Counted from the stretch's first letter, positions 27,442 through 36,751 are shown. The stretch: DNA of 64,000 nt from Chryseobacterium ginsenosidimutans (GCF_030823405.1 NZ_JAUSXC010000001.1:1037001-1101000); one strand, 5' to 3'. Numbers and translations: made by a program. The notes: generated from the letters alone by a model not told the origin.

Positions 27442-28759
27442 TTTTACTTTTATTATAAATTTTGAGAATCTTTTTTGTATTCTCATCCTTAGAATTTCTT
27501 CTGTCTTGTCTGAAAGGAACAATTCCGAGTACAGAATTTTCGCGGTCAGTAAGGATCCAGATTTTTTGCCTCGCTAAAATAGATAATTTTTCGTCCCTAA
27601 AAAACTTAGAAACCTTCTTTTTACCCGAAAAACCGACAGGATAAAATTCGTCGCCATCTTTTTGCCTTCTCAATTGCAATGGAAAGTGAAGTTTTTCAGC
27701 ATCAAAGTCCCATTCTATGTCTTTATTGATTCCTTCGATGTCTTCAATAATATTTTCGAGATTAATTATGATTTGGTTTTCGGAAAAGTCAAATTTTTCC
27801 ATCAGGAGAATTTCTTCTTTGGTTTCCTTCTCTTCGTTTTTATGGATAAAAATTAATTCATCACGATTAATAATCAATTGATAGTCTTTTGAAAAAAAAG
27901 AACTTCCATTTTCAGCTTTAAAAATTTTTGAAATTTCCTCTTTTTGGTTAAAATCATACTTTTTTAATACCTCGAATTTTACAAAATCACTTTCCTGATT
28001 CAGTTTTTCTTTGGATAGGATTTTGTGGTACTTGTTAAATATCGTAATCCGATTTTCTATTTCCTGAATCTGTTGCCGAACAAAATCTTTAGTTTGATTT
28101 AAGTAAGAATTGCTTTTTTTGAAATTGTCTAAAAAATGTTCATTCGTTTCCAATAATTTCGGAACAATTTCATTTCTGATTTTATTCCTTAAATAATCAC
28201 TTTTCTTATTGGAAAGATCTTCACGGTATTCAATATTGTTTTCTTTTGCAAATTCGTAGATTTCTTCTTTTGTAAAATGTAAAAGAGGTCTTAAAATTTT
28301 ATTATCATTCGAAGGAATTCCACTTAACCCATTAATTCCCGATGCTTTGGAAAGATTGATGAGAAAAGTTTCCAGTTGATCATTCAAATGATGAGCGGTT
28401 ACCAAAAATTCTAGGTTTTCCTTTTCCTGAATTTGTTTAAAGAAAGTATATCTTAATTCTCTTGCCCAAAGTTGAATTGAATTTTCAGGCTTTTGATCTT
28501 GCTGAGAAACTTCATATAAATGAAATTTAATATAATTCTTTTCACAGAAATCCTGAACTGTTTTTTGATCCAGATCAGAATCTTCTCCACGAAGTTTATA
28601 ATTGATATGTGCAATTTGAAAATCAATTCCTAAATCCTTAAAAATATGGGCTAAAACCATCGAATCTGCACCGCCGCTCACCGCCAAGAGATAGGTGTAG
28701 TTCTCAGCAGAATGAACAATATTTTCTAATTGATTTTTAAAGTGTAATTTTTTCAACAT
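27431..28759 (-). CDS. tilS: tRNA(Ile)-lysidine synthase
   Basis: 442 residues. The N-terminal PP-loop ATPase domain holds LLAVSGGADSMVLAH near residue 25, and HHLNDQLETFLINL lies further on. The C-terminal part carries the TilS-C domain with the RRQKDGDEFYP segment. The enzyme changes C34 of the CAU-anticodon tRNA-Ile to lysidine, allowing AUA reading. A TATCTTTG -7 element lies at 28783-28790. dsbD follows directly with an 11-base overlap. Confidence 0.93.
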   Translation of the reverse strand: MLKKLHFKNQLENIVHSAENYTYLLAVSGGADSMVLAHIFKDLGIDFQIAHINYKLRGEDSDLDQKTVQDFCEKNYIKFHLYEVSQQDQKPENSIQLWARELRYTFFKQIQEKENLEFLVTAHHLNDQLETFLINLSKASGINGLSGIPSNDNKILRPLLHFTKEEIYEFAKENNIEYREDLSNKKSDYLRNKIRNEIVPKLLETNEHFLDNFKKSNSYLNQTKDFVRQQIQEIENRITIFNKYHKILSKEKLNQESDFVKFEVLKKYDFNQKEEISKIFKAENGSSFFSKDYQLIINRDELIFIHKNEEKETKEEILLMEKFDFSENQIIINLENIIEDIEGINKDIEWDFDAEKLHFPLQLRRQKDGDEFYPVGFSGKKKVSKFFRDEKLSILARQKIWILTDRENSVLGIVPFRQDRRNSKDENTKKILKIYNKSKNEI

Positions 28760-28845
28760 CTGTGTTGAGAATTTCTTTTGTACAAAGATAAGCCATATAA
28801 TTAAAATGAATTTTGTTACCTTTGGACGTCTAAAAATGATTATTT

Positions 28846-29679
28846 ATGAAAGTTTTTAAAATTTTGGCAGTTTCTGCAATGGCGCTGGGAATGACTTCTT
28901 GTATCAGCAAAAAACAGTACGATGCTTTAAGTTCAAATTATAAGCAGTGTATTGAAAATGTAGGGGAAAGACAAAGAGAAATCCAGGATCTGAAATCTCA
29001 GAATTCTGCTTTGTCAAGTGAAAATAATTTACTGAAAAGTCAGCATGATGCTTTAAAATCTTCACTTGATGCTTGTTTGTCAAATACAGGAAAAAGCTCT
29101 GCAAATATTGATAAGTTGGTAGGAGAAATTAATTCTTCTAATTCTTATATCAAACAGTTAATTTCCAGCAATGCGAAAAACGACAGTTTGAATTTAGCGT
29201 TGTCTAACAAGTTAAAAAGATCTTTGGATAATGTTGCAGACGATGATGTTCAGGTGAAAGTATTGAAAGGTGTTGTAATGATCTCACTTTCAGATAAAAT
29301 GTTGTATAAGACAGGCGACTTCAATATTCTTCCTGCAGCCCAGGAGGTATTAGGAAAAGTGGCTAAAGTGATCAACGATTACGATAAATATTCTGTATTA
29401 ATCGAAGGTAACACGGATAACGCTCCTTTAAGCTCTCCAAATTTACCAAGAGACAACTGGGACCTTTCTGCTTTGAGAGGCACTGCAGTTGCTAAAATCT
29501 TACAGACCCAATTTGGTGTTGATCCGGCTAGAATTACGGCAGGTGGACGTTCTGAGTACAATCCTAAAGCAACAAATATGAGTGTTTCAGGAAGAGCTGA
29601 AAACAGAAGAACAGAAATCATCATTATGCCTAAGCTTGATGAATTCATGAAACTGATGGATATTACTCCAAAGAAATAA
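28846..29679 (+). CDS. OmpA-family outer-membrane lipoprotein
   Basis: 277 residues. Signal peptide and lipobox AMALGMTSC give a lipid-bearing cysteine at residue 19. Residues about 30-125 form a coiled coil rich in Gln, Ser and Leu. The C-terminal OmpA domain carries IEGNTDNAPL and the conserved ALRGTAVAKIL and GRAENRRTEI segments, which bind peptidoglycan. It probably links outer membrane and cell wall. A TACCTTTG element at 28817-28824 may be its -7 box. Confidence 0.92.
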   Translation: MKVFKILAVSAMALGMTSCISKKQYDALSSNYKQCIENVGERQREIQDLKSQNSALSSENNLLKSQHDALKSSLDACLSNTGKSSANIDKLVGEINSSNSYIKQLISSNAKNDSLNLALSNKLKRSLDNVADDDVQVKVLKGVVMISLSDKMLYKTGDFNILPAAQEVLGKVAKVINDYDKYSVLIEGNTDNAPLSSPNLPRDNWDLSALRGTAVAKILQTQFGVDPARITAGGRSEYNPKATNMSVSGRAENRRTEIIIMPKLDEFMKLMDITPKK

Positions 29680-29706
29680 TTTTAAACATTATTCAATTAA
29701 TAAAAA

Positions 29707-29730
29707 AAATCCCGAATTGCTTCGGGATTT
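29707..29730. terminator. Bidirectional terminator after the OmpA gene
   Basis: Perfect ten-base arms AAATCCCGAA / TTCGGGATTT around TTGC, flanked by an A run on the left and T run on the right. It can end transcripts from the OmpA gene (+) and from a small reading frame on the - strand. Confidence 0.9.
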
Positions 29731-29735
29731 TTTGA

Positions 29736-29891
29736 TCAAATTAATTCTTCTTTTTTCAATAATGAAATAATTTTTTTCAGTAAAGAATTGGATGTTTTCG
29801 GCTTAATTTCTTTTAAGGAAGAATCCGCCTTACCTTGTGGTACTGCGGTCTTCTGATTCTCGTTGTTAATTAGTTTTTCCTGGACATCCAT
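29736..29891 (-). CDS. Possible 51-residue small protein, unknown
   Basis: The ATG at 29891 opens a frame that ends with TGA at 29736-29738. The product starts MDVQEKLINNENQKTAV and ends KKIISLLKKEELI. It is hydrophilic, with an amphipathic C-terminal helix and no signal peptide. Its stop lies six bases before the bidirectional terminator, the position expected for a real gene. I know no family. The 391-base stretch between the OmpA and methyltransferase genes holds this frame, the terminator and nothing else I can support. Confidence 0.4.
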   Translation of the reverse strand: MDVQEKLINNENQKTAVPQGKADSSLKEIKPKTSNSLLKKIISLLKKEELI

Positions 29892-30070
29892 TTTGATTTT
29901 TTTTCTTGATGTTTTTACCCTTCATTGCAAAGGTAGAGCAATTCGTAAGGATACGCATCCGTATTTTTACGGTAATTGATATGTGGATTTTCCCATGTCT
30001 TAGAATATTTGGTATTTCTCATGATTTTTCCTTATATTTAAGTAAATTTGAATAACAAAAAATTTGTAGA

Positions 30071-30718
30071 ATGAGCTTTTTTGAAGAAACTAATCCTGAA
30101 ATGGACAGGTATCTGGAAACGCATGCTTCCTCGGAACCTGAAATTCTGAGAAAATTGAGAAGGGAAACGTATCAGAAAACAACACAGCCACATATGATTT
30201 CCGGTTATCAGCAGGGAAGATTATTAACGATCATCTCTCAAATGTTACAGCCGAAAAATATTCTGGAAATAGGAACTTTTACAGGATATGCTACACTTTG
30301 CCTTACAGCGGGTTTAGCAAAAGACGGTAAAATAACAACGCTGGATGTAAATGAGGACTTAGCTTATCTACCGAAAAAATATTTTGCAGAAAGTGAATAT
30401 TCAAGCCAGATTGATTTTAAACTTCAGGATGCTAAAGAGTTTTTAAGAGAAACTGATGAAGTCTATGATCTGATTTTTATTGATGCGGATAAGGAAAACT
30501 ATGCTGAATATTTTAAATTAATAAAGCCAAAAACAAAATCAGGATCTGTTGTTATGTTTGATAACGTTCTTTGGTACGGAAAAGTATTGGAGGAAAATCC
30601 AAAACAAAAATCTACTCAGATTATCAAGGAACTAAATGATTTGATCGCAAAAGATAATGATTTTGAAAATCTTATTTTACCTTTGCGGGACGGACTGAAT
30701 TTTCTGAGAAGGATATAA
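30071..30718 (+). CDS. SAM-dependent O-methyltransferase
   Basis: 215 residues, class I methyltransferase of the O-methyltransferase family 3 (catechol/caffeoyl-CoA type). The SAM site is ILEIGTFTGYATLCL near residue 60; YDLIFIDADKENY (near residue 138) holds the metal-binding acidic residues, with the next at FDNVLWYGKV. The acceptor is unknown. A TAAATTTG element at 30043-30050 may be its -7 box. The NlpC/P60 gene follows after 21 bases and may be cotranscribed. Confidence 0.9.
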   Translation: MSFFEETNPEMDRYLETHASSEPEILRKLRRETYQKTTQPHMISGYQQGRLLTIISQMLQPKNILEIGTFTGYATLCLTAGLAKDGKITTLDVNEDLAYLPKKYFAESEYSSQIDFKLQDAKEFLRETDEVYDLIFIDADKENYAEYFKLIKPKTKSGSVVMFDNVLWYGKVLEENPKQKSTQIIKELNDLIAKDNDFENLILPLRDGLNFLRRI

Positions 30719-30739
30719 GAGATCTATCATCTAAGAGTT

Positions 30740-31456
30740 ATGAATAAAGGAATTTGTATTGTTACAGTAGCGCCCGTTCGTGCAGAAGGTTCTGACAAAG
30801 CGGAAATTGTTACGGAAATATTATTTGGAGAAAGCGTTGATATTTTGGAGGTAAATAAAAACTGGACCAAAATAAAAATGCATTACGATGGCTACGAAGG
30901 ATGGATGGATACGAAACAGCTAAAGCCTGTAACAGACGAAGATTTTGCAAAACGAAAAGTTACGGTTGTCACTGAAGATTTTTCTTCTGTGATCATGAAT
31001 GATGGCAAAACATTACTTTCGATGGGTTCGGAAGTAGAGTTTCCTTCTGTAGCTTCCAGAAGAAGTCATGACGTTCGTGAAAGTATTGCTTTGACGGCAA
31101 AAGAATTTCTGAATGTTCCATATTTATGGGGTGGGAAAAGTTTTTTTGCGGTGGATTGTTCCGGTTTCACACAATTGGTTTACAAAATTCATAATATAAA
31201 GTTGCCGCGAGACACTTCTCAACAGGTTGAAGTTGGTGAATCATTAACTTTTGTTGAGGAAAGTCAGCCTGGAGATTTGGCCTTTTTTGAAAATCCGGAA
31301 GGAAAAATTATTCACGTTGGAATTATGCTCGATAATCAAAGAATAATTCATGCTTCGGGAAAAGTAAGGATTGATACATTGGATTCTACAGGGATTTTCA
31401 ATAAAGAATTGAATAAACATACTCATAAATTAAGAGTTATAAAAAACGTTTTGTAA
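30740..31456 (+). CDS. C40 family peptidase (NlpC/P60) with SH3-like domain
   Basis: 238 residues. N-terminal SH3-like domain about 1-75; C-terminal NlpC/P60 domain with the catalytic cysteine in VDCSGFTQLVY (about residue 140), the His in KIIHVGIM (about 191) and a final polar residue near HASGKVR. The family cleaves D-gamma-glutamyl-diaminopimelate bonds in cell-wall peptides. There is no signal peptide, so it may act inside the cell on recycled wall fragments, or need another export route. Confidence 0.9.
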   Translation: MNKGICIVTVAPVRAEGSDKAEIVTEILFGESVDILEVNKNWTKIKMHYDGYEGWMDTKQLKPVTDEDFAKRKVTVVTEDFSSVIMNDGKTLLSMGSEVEFPSVASRRSHDVRESIALTAKEFLNVPYLWGGKSFFAVDCSGFTQLVYKIHNIKLPRDTSQQVEVGESLTFVEESQPGDLAFFENPEGKIIHVGIMLDNQRIIHASGKVRIDTLDSTGIFNKELNKHTHKLRVIKNVL

Positions 31457-31473
31457 TTTTAAATTAATCTGAA

Positions 31474-31941
31474 ATGGAGAATGTTCTCTTCACAATTTTT
31501 GATGTTTTTAATTTTGGATTGCTTATTTTTTTGTGGTGGTTTACCATAAAACATTATAAAACTTTACCTCAGACAATTCCTGTTCATTTTGATTTCGACG
31601 GTAAAGCAGATAATTTTGGAAGCAAAAAATACTCTTTTTTAATGCCTGTTTTAGGGACTGTATTTTTTATTCTTTTTGCTTATACGGTAAGAGATCCGGG
31701 ATCTGCAAATTTTCCTGTAAAAATTACTCCGGAAAATGAATATACACAGTTTCTTATCATGAAAATTTTCATCAGATGGCTATATGTTTTAATTGTGATG
31801 ATTTTTTTTAACAGTCAGGATTATATGTTCAGATATTCTTTTGATGAGAATGTAAAACCAAAAGTTCCGATGACAACAGCTATTTTATCGGTTTTGGGTA
31901 GTGTAATGGCTGTTCTGATAATCACATCGCAGTTCAAATGA
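31474..31941 (+). CDS. DUF1648 membrane protein
   Basis: 155 residues with about four membrane segments (near residues 8-25, 52-70, 88-106, 128-148). The first loop holds LPQTIPVHFDFDGKADNFGSK, the signature of DUF1648, also found at the start of SdpI-like proteins. Function unknown. The end overlaps the next gene by four bases, so they are coupled. Confidence 0.8.
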   Translation: MENVLFTIFDVFNFGLLIFLWWFTIKHYKTLPQTIPVHFDFDGKADNFGSKKYSFLMPVLGTVFFILFAYTVRDPGSANFPVKITPENEYTQFLIMKIFIRWLYVLIVMIFFNSQDYMFRYSFDENVKPKVPMTTAILSVLGSVMAVLIITSQFK

Positions 31942-32276
31942 TACAATCTAAAAATAATTCTGAACATTATATTTGGGGAAACGGCTGTGATAGCTGGATT
32001 CTGAAAGATTCTCAAAGCCTTACAGTCAAACAGGAAATAATGCCTTCGGGAACTTCAGAAAAATTACACTTTCATACAAATGCAGAACAGTTCTTTTATA
32101 TCTTAAAAGGGGAAGCTGTTTTCTATATTAATGAAGAGAAATTCTCTGTGAAAACAGGTGAAAGCATTTCTGTTCTACCAAAATCAAAACATTATATTTC
32201 TAATGAATCAGAAGAAGATCTGGAGTTTCTAGTTGTTTCAACCCCTTCAACTGATAACGACAGAACGGAAATTTAA
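31938..32276 (+). CDS. Cupin domain protein
   Basis: 112 residues, single cupin barrel. The metal-binding set is EKLHFHTNAEQFFYILKG then the later KTGESISVLPKSKHYISN. It overlaps the DUF1648 gene by four bases (ATGA). Its stop lies ten bases before the waaA start. Substrate not known; it could be a small binding or isomerase protein. Confidence 0.8.
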   Translation: MIQSKNNSEHYIWGNGCDSWILKDSQSLTVKQEIMPSGTSEKLHFHTNAEQFFYILKGEAVFYINEEKFSVKTGESISVLPKSKHYISNESEEDLEFLVVSTPSTDNDRTEI

Positions 32277-32286
32277 AATAATTAAA

Positions 32287-33516
32287 ATGGCTTTTCTTTA
32301 TAACATATTCATCAATTTATTCATCTTCGGGATGAAGGTTTTTTCGTTGTTTAATGATAAAACAAAAAAGGGTGTTGAAGGCAGGAAAGAATCTTTGCAA
32401 AAGATAAAATCAGCTTTCTCAAAGTCTGATAAAGTTATCTGGATGCACGCTGCAAGTTTGGGTGAATATGAGCAGGGTTTACCTGTTTTGGAACAGTTAA
32501 AAGAGAAATTGCCGACACATAAAATTCTGGTGACCTTTTTTTCTCCATCAGGTTATGAAAATGTAATTAAAAAGAAAAATATTGCAGATGTGATCTGTTA
32601 TTTGCCCTTTGATAAAGAATCTTCTGTAAAAGAATTTGTCTCACAGTTTTCTGTTGACCTGTTTTTTACGGTGAAGTACGATTATTGGTATAATTTGTTG
32701 GCTGAATTGAAAAAGCAAGGGGCAAAAACATATGTGATTTCGGCTTTATTCTATGATGGTCAATCATTTTTTACTTCTTATGGAAAATGGTTTGTAAAAC
32801 AATTACAGAAAAATATTGACTGGTTTTTTCATCAGACCGAAATGTCTTATGCTTTGGCAAAAAGTGTTGGTTTAACGAAGTCTTCTGTGACCGGAGATAC
32901 AAGATTTGATCGTGTAAAGCAACTTAGGGATCGTAATAACCATGTAGATTTTATTAAAGATTTTATTGGAGAAGATAAAGCGGTTGTTTTTGGAAGCTCA
33001 TGGCAGGCGGAAGAGAAAATTGCGGGAGAAGTTTTGTTGGGTAATCCGTATGATAAGTTAATTATTGCACCCCATGATCTGAAAAGAGTTCAGTATTTAA
33101 AACAAATTTTTCCGGATGCCATTTTATATAGCGAAATCGATGAATCGGTTAAAAAATTTCAGTCAAGAGTTTTAATTATTGACAGTATCGGTTTGCTTTC
33201 AAAATTATATTCTTATGCAGATATTGCCGTTGTTGGCGGAGGCTTCCATGATGCCGGGCTGCATAATATTTTAGAGGCTGCAACTTTTGGCGTTCCGGTG
33301 ATTTTTGGAAATCATTACAGGAAAAACCCAGAGGCAGACGAATTAATTGCCATAGATGGCGGAAGATCTTTTGAAAATGCAGGTTTGGCCACAGATTTTA
33401 TTTTGTTTTTGATTAATAATGAAGAAATGCTTGAAGAAATGTCTAAAAATGCAGCCAAATTCGTTATTGAAAAGCCAAATTCTACAGAATTAATTCTAAA
33501 GAAAATTTTATCTTAA
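32287..33516 (+). CDS. waaA: 3-deoxy-D-manno-octulosonic acid (Kdo) transferase
   Basis: 409 residues from ATG 32287; an upstream in-frame start at 32233 would overlap the cupin gene. Structure: a short N-terminal membrane anchor, then a GT-B pair of domains. Family markers are WMHAASLGEYEQG near residue 45, FGSSWQAEE, IIAPHDLKRV, and GGGFHDAGLHNILEAATFGVPV near the C-terminus. It adds Kdo residues to lipid A precursor. The stop overlaps the end of the convergent gene at 33508 by nine bases. Confidence 0.95.
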   Translation: MAFLYNIFINLFIFGMKVFSLFNDKTKKGVEGRKESLQKIKSAFSKSDKVIWMHAASLGEYEQGLPVLEQLKEKLPTHKILVTFFSPSGYENVIKKKNIADVICYLPFDKESSVKEFVSQFSVDLFFTVKYDYWYNLLAELKKQGAKTYVISALFYDGQSFFTSYGKWFVKQLQKNIDWFFHQTEMSYALAKSVGLTKSSVTGDTRFDRVKQLRDRNNHVDFIKDFIGEDKAVVFGSSWQAEEKIAGEVLLGNPYDKLIIAPHDLKRVQYLKQIFPDAILYSEIDESVKKFQSRVLIIDSIGLLSKLYSYADIAVVGGGFHDAGLHNILEAATFGVPVIFGNHYRKNPEADELIAIDGGRSFENAGLATDFILFLINNEEMLEEMSKNAAKFVIEKPNSTELILKKILS

Positions 33517-34134
33517 AAATCCCTGATTTTTTATTTCTTTTATAATCTGATCAATATTATCGGGAATTTTATCACTTGTAAGCCAGTTAAAATCTATTCC
33601 GTTGTTGGTGAAAAGTTTTGATAAATAGTTGTTTTGCAGTACTTTTTCTTTCAAAATATCCAGTTGTTCATCGATTTCTATCCAATAATCTACCTCTAGC
33701 TTTTTGATTAACGTTAATGCTTTTACAGTTTTGTTTATGAGATAAATATACAGCTTGTATACATTATCAAATCTTTGCCGGCTAAGATCTTCATTGTATT
33801 CTAAAATCTTATTAATCAATAATAAATTAAGCGAAACTTCTCCGAATTTGTCGGTGGTGATTTTTATATGTTCGGTGATTTCTGCACTTATTTTTCTGAC
33901 AATTCCGAGAAAATATTTTTGGTTGCCAATATATTTTGAAGCCATTAATACTTTTTCCTCAATAATTTCTTCCATTGCATCTCGTTTATTATCGGTTGTT
34001 TCCGGATCGATCAGTTCGAAATACAGTTTTTTAGACAAAAGTTTATCTTTTTTCAGTAATCTGAAAATTAAACGGTCTTTTTCTATAGATGAAAAATTAC
34101 TTAATGCTGCTTTAAATTCTTTTGAGTATTCCAT
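33508..34134 (-). CDS. Hypothetical helical protein
   Basis: 208 residues from ATG 34134, which overlaps the stop of the glycosyltransferase upstream by one base (TAATG). A longer start at 34179 is possible. The protein is charged and almost wholly alpha-helical by composition, without membrane segments or a signal peptide. I do not recognise a domain family. Its position in an operon with a glycosyltransferase and an acyltransferase suggests a cell-surface link, but that is only context. Confidence 0.6.
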   Translation of the reverse strand: MEYSKEFKAALSNFSSIEKDRLIFRLLKKDKLLSKKLYFELIDPETTDNKRDAMEEIIEEKVLMASKYIGNQKYFLGIVRKISAEITEHIKITTDKFGEVSLNLLLINKILEYNEDLSRQRFDNVYKLYIYLINKTVKALTLIKKLEVDYWIEIDEQLDILKEKVLQNNYLSKLFTNNGIDFNWLTSDKIPDNIDQIIKEIKNQGFLR

Positions 34135-34892
34135 TAATTGAAAATTTTTGAATATTTTAAAAATCCGTTTACTGCCCAATTTGCAGTATAATACAGAGAT
34201 TTTAAAGTTGAAAACCCCATGAAATCCTTATAAACCAAATATTGGTCTTTAATAATATTTTGCTTTTTTCTTGAAACACTGTTTTCGCGCATTCTGTATT
34301 TTGCTAACGTCTTTTTTACAGGATATCCTTTTGGTATTTCTTTTAATAAATTCAACCACATGACATGATCTTCGCGCTTACTGTTCACAGGAAAGAAGAA
34401 CTTCCCGACTCTTTTGGTGTCATAAATTGTAGAAACGGGAGCCAGTCTGCATGTTTTAAGCAAATTAGAAAAAGTAACAATTTTATCTGCTTCAAAATCT
34501 TTCAAAATCGGTTCCATCGTATGTTCGTCGCATCTGGAATAGTTGCAATATACCAATTCTGCATTGTTTTCCTGCATATAATTGGTCATAGTTTCAAGAT
34601 ATTCGGGATGCCAAGAATCATCAGAATCGAGGAAAGCAATATATCTTCCGGTAGCTCTTTCAAGGCTTTTATTTCTTGCATTTCCTGCACCTCTGTTTTG
34701 CTCTAGAACCTGCAGTTTTATTCTTGGGTCATTGTATTTTTTAATGATGTCAACAGTGTTATCCTTAGAACGGTCATCACTGATCAGCCATTCCCAGTTT
34801 TCATAGGTTTGGTTTAGCACGGATAGTATCGTTTCTTCAATAAATTCTGCAGAATTGTAAGATGGCGTGATGATGGAAACAAGTTCTTTCAT
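34134..34892 (-). CDS. Glycosyltransferase family 2
   Basis: 252 residues from ATG 34892; a start at 34931 would overlap the upstream gene by 20 bases. It shows VSIITPSYNSAEFIEETI at the N-terminus, ISDDRSKDNT, the DSDDSW metal motif near residue 93, and the late REDHVMWLNLL, a typical acceptor-side pattern. It resembles glycan-building enzymes using UDP-sugars. It is one base from the next gene downstream and 19 from the acyltransferase upstream. Confidence 0.88.
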   Translation of the reverse strand: MKELVSIITPSYNSAEFIEETILSVLNQTYENWEWLISDDRSKDNTVDIIKKYNDPRIKLQVLEQNRGAGNARNKSLERATGRYIAFLDSDDSWHPEYLETMTNYMQENNAELVYCNYSRCDEHTMEPILKDFEADKIVTFSNLLKTCRLAPVSTIYDTKRVGKFFFPVNSKREDHVMWLNLLKEIPKGYPVKKTLAKYRMRENSVSRKKQNIIKDQYLVYKDFMGFSTLKSLYYTANWAVNGFLKYSKIFN

Positions 34893-34911
34893 TATGTCTA
34901 AATCATTAAAG

Positions 34912-35895
34912 TTATAAAAATCTTTTTTCATAAAAATGCCAGGAACTCACGCCAACAGCTATTACAACAAGCATGCAAACAAATGCCATGAAGAAAGGAT
35001 TATAATCTTCAAAAAGTCCTAAAGTTGTAAAAGTCCTGATAATAGGGAAGTGGAAGATATAAATGCCGTATGTGAAATCTCCATATTTCCCGAAATTATT
35101 CAAAAACTTAAACGAATATGCTATATAAAGTACAATGATGCCGATCATCATTGGAGAGAATAATTGTATTTTTAAAAATAAATCAATCCAAACGGTAATA
35201 ATAGCAATGATAAATAATAGGTTTTTATGTTTAATGAATTTATCAAAATTAAAATAAATCAGCATTCCCGGAATAAAATAAGATAATGTCCCCGGAAGTT
35301 GTTTTGCAACTGAGATTTTATTTAATGATTCAAAATAATTCAGGTAAACCAGTGATATAAAATACAAGATAATTAAACTGATATTCCTGTATTTATTGTT
35401 TTTGCCAAAAAGTAAGAATAGCAATGGGACACAGAAGTAATAAGACATCTCTATTTTAAGAGTCCAGAGAGCTCCGTTCACCGCCTGATTTCCAAAAACT
35501 CCGGGCAACCAAGGTGCTTTAAAATTTAAAAATATAGAATTCCAAAAAAGATATTTGTAAACCTGTGTGTTGCTGAAATATTCTGAAAAAGGAAGTGTAC
35601 TGACCAAACTTAGTAATATTGCACATAAAAAAACCACCAGTAAATAGGCAGGGACAATTCTTTTAATTCTCTTTTTTAAATAGCTTTTTAAACTGGATGA
35701 TCTGTCGTAGCTTCTTGCTATAAGAAATCCACTGACAACAAAGAATCCGAAAACGGCAATTTCTATGGGACTGTGTTCAAAAATCTTAAGTTCTTTAGAG
35801 GCACTTAACGCTCCTAAATGTCCGACGAAAACGATAAAAGCGAGGAGAACACGGATAAAGTCAAAATTATTTTTCGTTATGTCTTGCATTTGCAT
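34912..35895 (-). CDS. Membrane acyltransferase (OafA/YrhL family)
   Basis: 327 residues from ATG 35895. A TTG start at 35907 would place the first codons inside the promoter box. About ten membrane helices. The N-terminal part includes NNFDFIRVLLAFIVFVGH, with the catalytic-type His, and SYDRSSSLKSYLKKRIKRIVPAY, both conserved in acyltransferase family 3. The family adds acetyl or other acyl groups to surface sugars. A TATTTTTG element at 35905-35912 sits nine bases before the start, so the leader would be very short. Confidence 0.88.
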   Translation of the reverse strand: MQMQDITKNNFDFIRVLLAFIVFVGHLGALSASKELKIFEHSPIEIAVFGFFVVSGFLIARSYDRSSSLKSYLKKRIKRIVPAYLLVVFLCAILLSLVSTLPFSEYFSNTQVYKYLFWNSIFLNFKAPWLPGVFGNQAVNGALWTLKIEMSYYFCVPLLFLLFGKNNKYRNISLIILYFISLVYLNYFESLNKISVAKQLPGTLSYFIPGMLIYFNFDKFIKHKNLLFIIAIITVWIDLFLKIQLFSPMMIGIIVLYIAYSFKFLNNFGKYGDFTYGIYIFHFPIIRTFTTLGLFEDYNPFFMAFVCMLVVIAVGVSSWHFYEKRFL

Positions 35896-36087
35896 TTGTT
35901 TGTGCAAAAATAGTTTTTTTCGTAGAATAGAGGATGTTTCATATAAATGAATGTTTGTTAATAAGGGTAATTTTAATCGATTGTAAAACCAATAAAGAGG
36001 AAATATTAAAATTTAATAATATTTTTCCAAAAAAATTGTATAATAATATAAATAAATCATAATTTTAGCGCTTGAAAAATTTGATAT

Positions 36088-36561
36088 ATGAAGAAATTAG
36101 CATTATTATTTGCAGGTTTATCATTATTTGTAGCAACAGGATGTAATAACGACGAGGATGAAGTTATGGAAGCTCCACTTGTTGGGGTTTGGCAGCCGAT
36201 AAAAAAAGTAGTAACTACTGTTGCAGTAGGGCAGCCTCCTGTTTCAGATGGTATTTCTTTTGATACTGACTGCCAGAAAACATCAAGATGGACATTTGCT
36301 TCAGAAATAGCAGGAAAAAGAGTAGACATGGGAGATAGTTCGAATCCTGGAACTTGTGCAGCAACTTTTGATAGAGTTTTTACATATACTTATGATAAAG
36401 ACAGCAAAGCTGTTTCAATAAAATATCAGGGAATTGTACAGCCGGATCAGGGGAAGATAATAAGCATCAGTGATACGACGCTAAATATTATGTTCGAAGA
36501 TAAAACAGATCCTACTGAATTTCATTCTGAGACTTATACACTTAAGAGAATTCCTCAATAA
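36088..36561 (+). CDS. Lipoprotein of unknown function
   Basis: 157 residues. Lipobox FVATGC with the lipid-bearing cysteine at residue 19, then an acidic stretch NNDEDEVMEAP and the start GVWQPIKKVV. The beta-rich body and 'GVW' opening resemble lipocalin-like lipoproteins common in flavobacteria. Three mature cysteines may form a disulfide. The gene has its own terminator. No partner gene is adjacent. Confidence 0.6.
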   Translation: MKKLALLFAGLSLFVATGCNNDEDEVMEAPLVGVWQPIKKVVTTVAVGQPPVSDGISFDTDCQKTSRWTFASEIAGKRVDMGDSSNPGTCAATFDRVFTYTYDKDSKAVSIKYQGIVQPDQGKIISISDTTLNIMFEDKTDPTEFHSETYTLKRIPQ

Positions 36562-36590
36562 TAAGCTGAATTTATCACTACAATATAAAG

Positions 36591-36608
36591 TCTCATCTTC
36601 GGATGGGA
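36591..36608 (+). terminator. Terminator after the lipoprotein gene
   Basis: Arms TCTCATC / GATGGGA around TTCG pair with one G-U wobble, followed by a T run. It lies 30 bases past the stop. Confidence 0.75.
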
Positions 36609-36751
36609 TTTTTTTGTTTTTACTATATTTAATTTAAAATTAAATTTCCATTTCTTTTAAAATCGTTATTTTTGTGAAAACTAGATTTGGAATTAAGTAT
36701 AAAAATTAAATCTAATATCTAAAGTCTAACATCTAACATCTATTATAAAAA

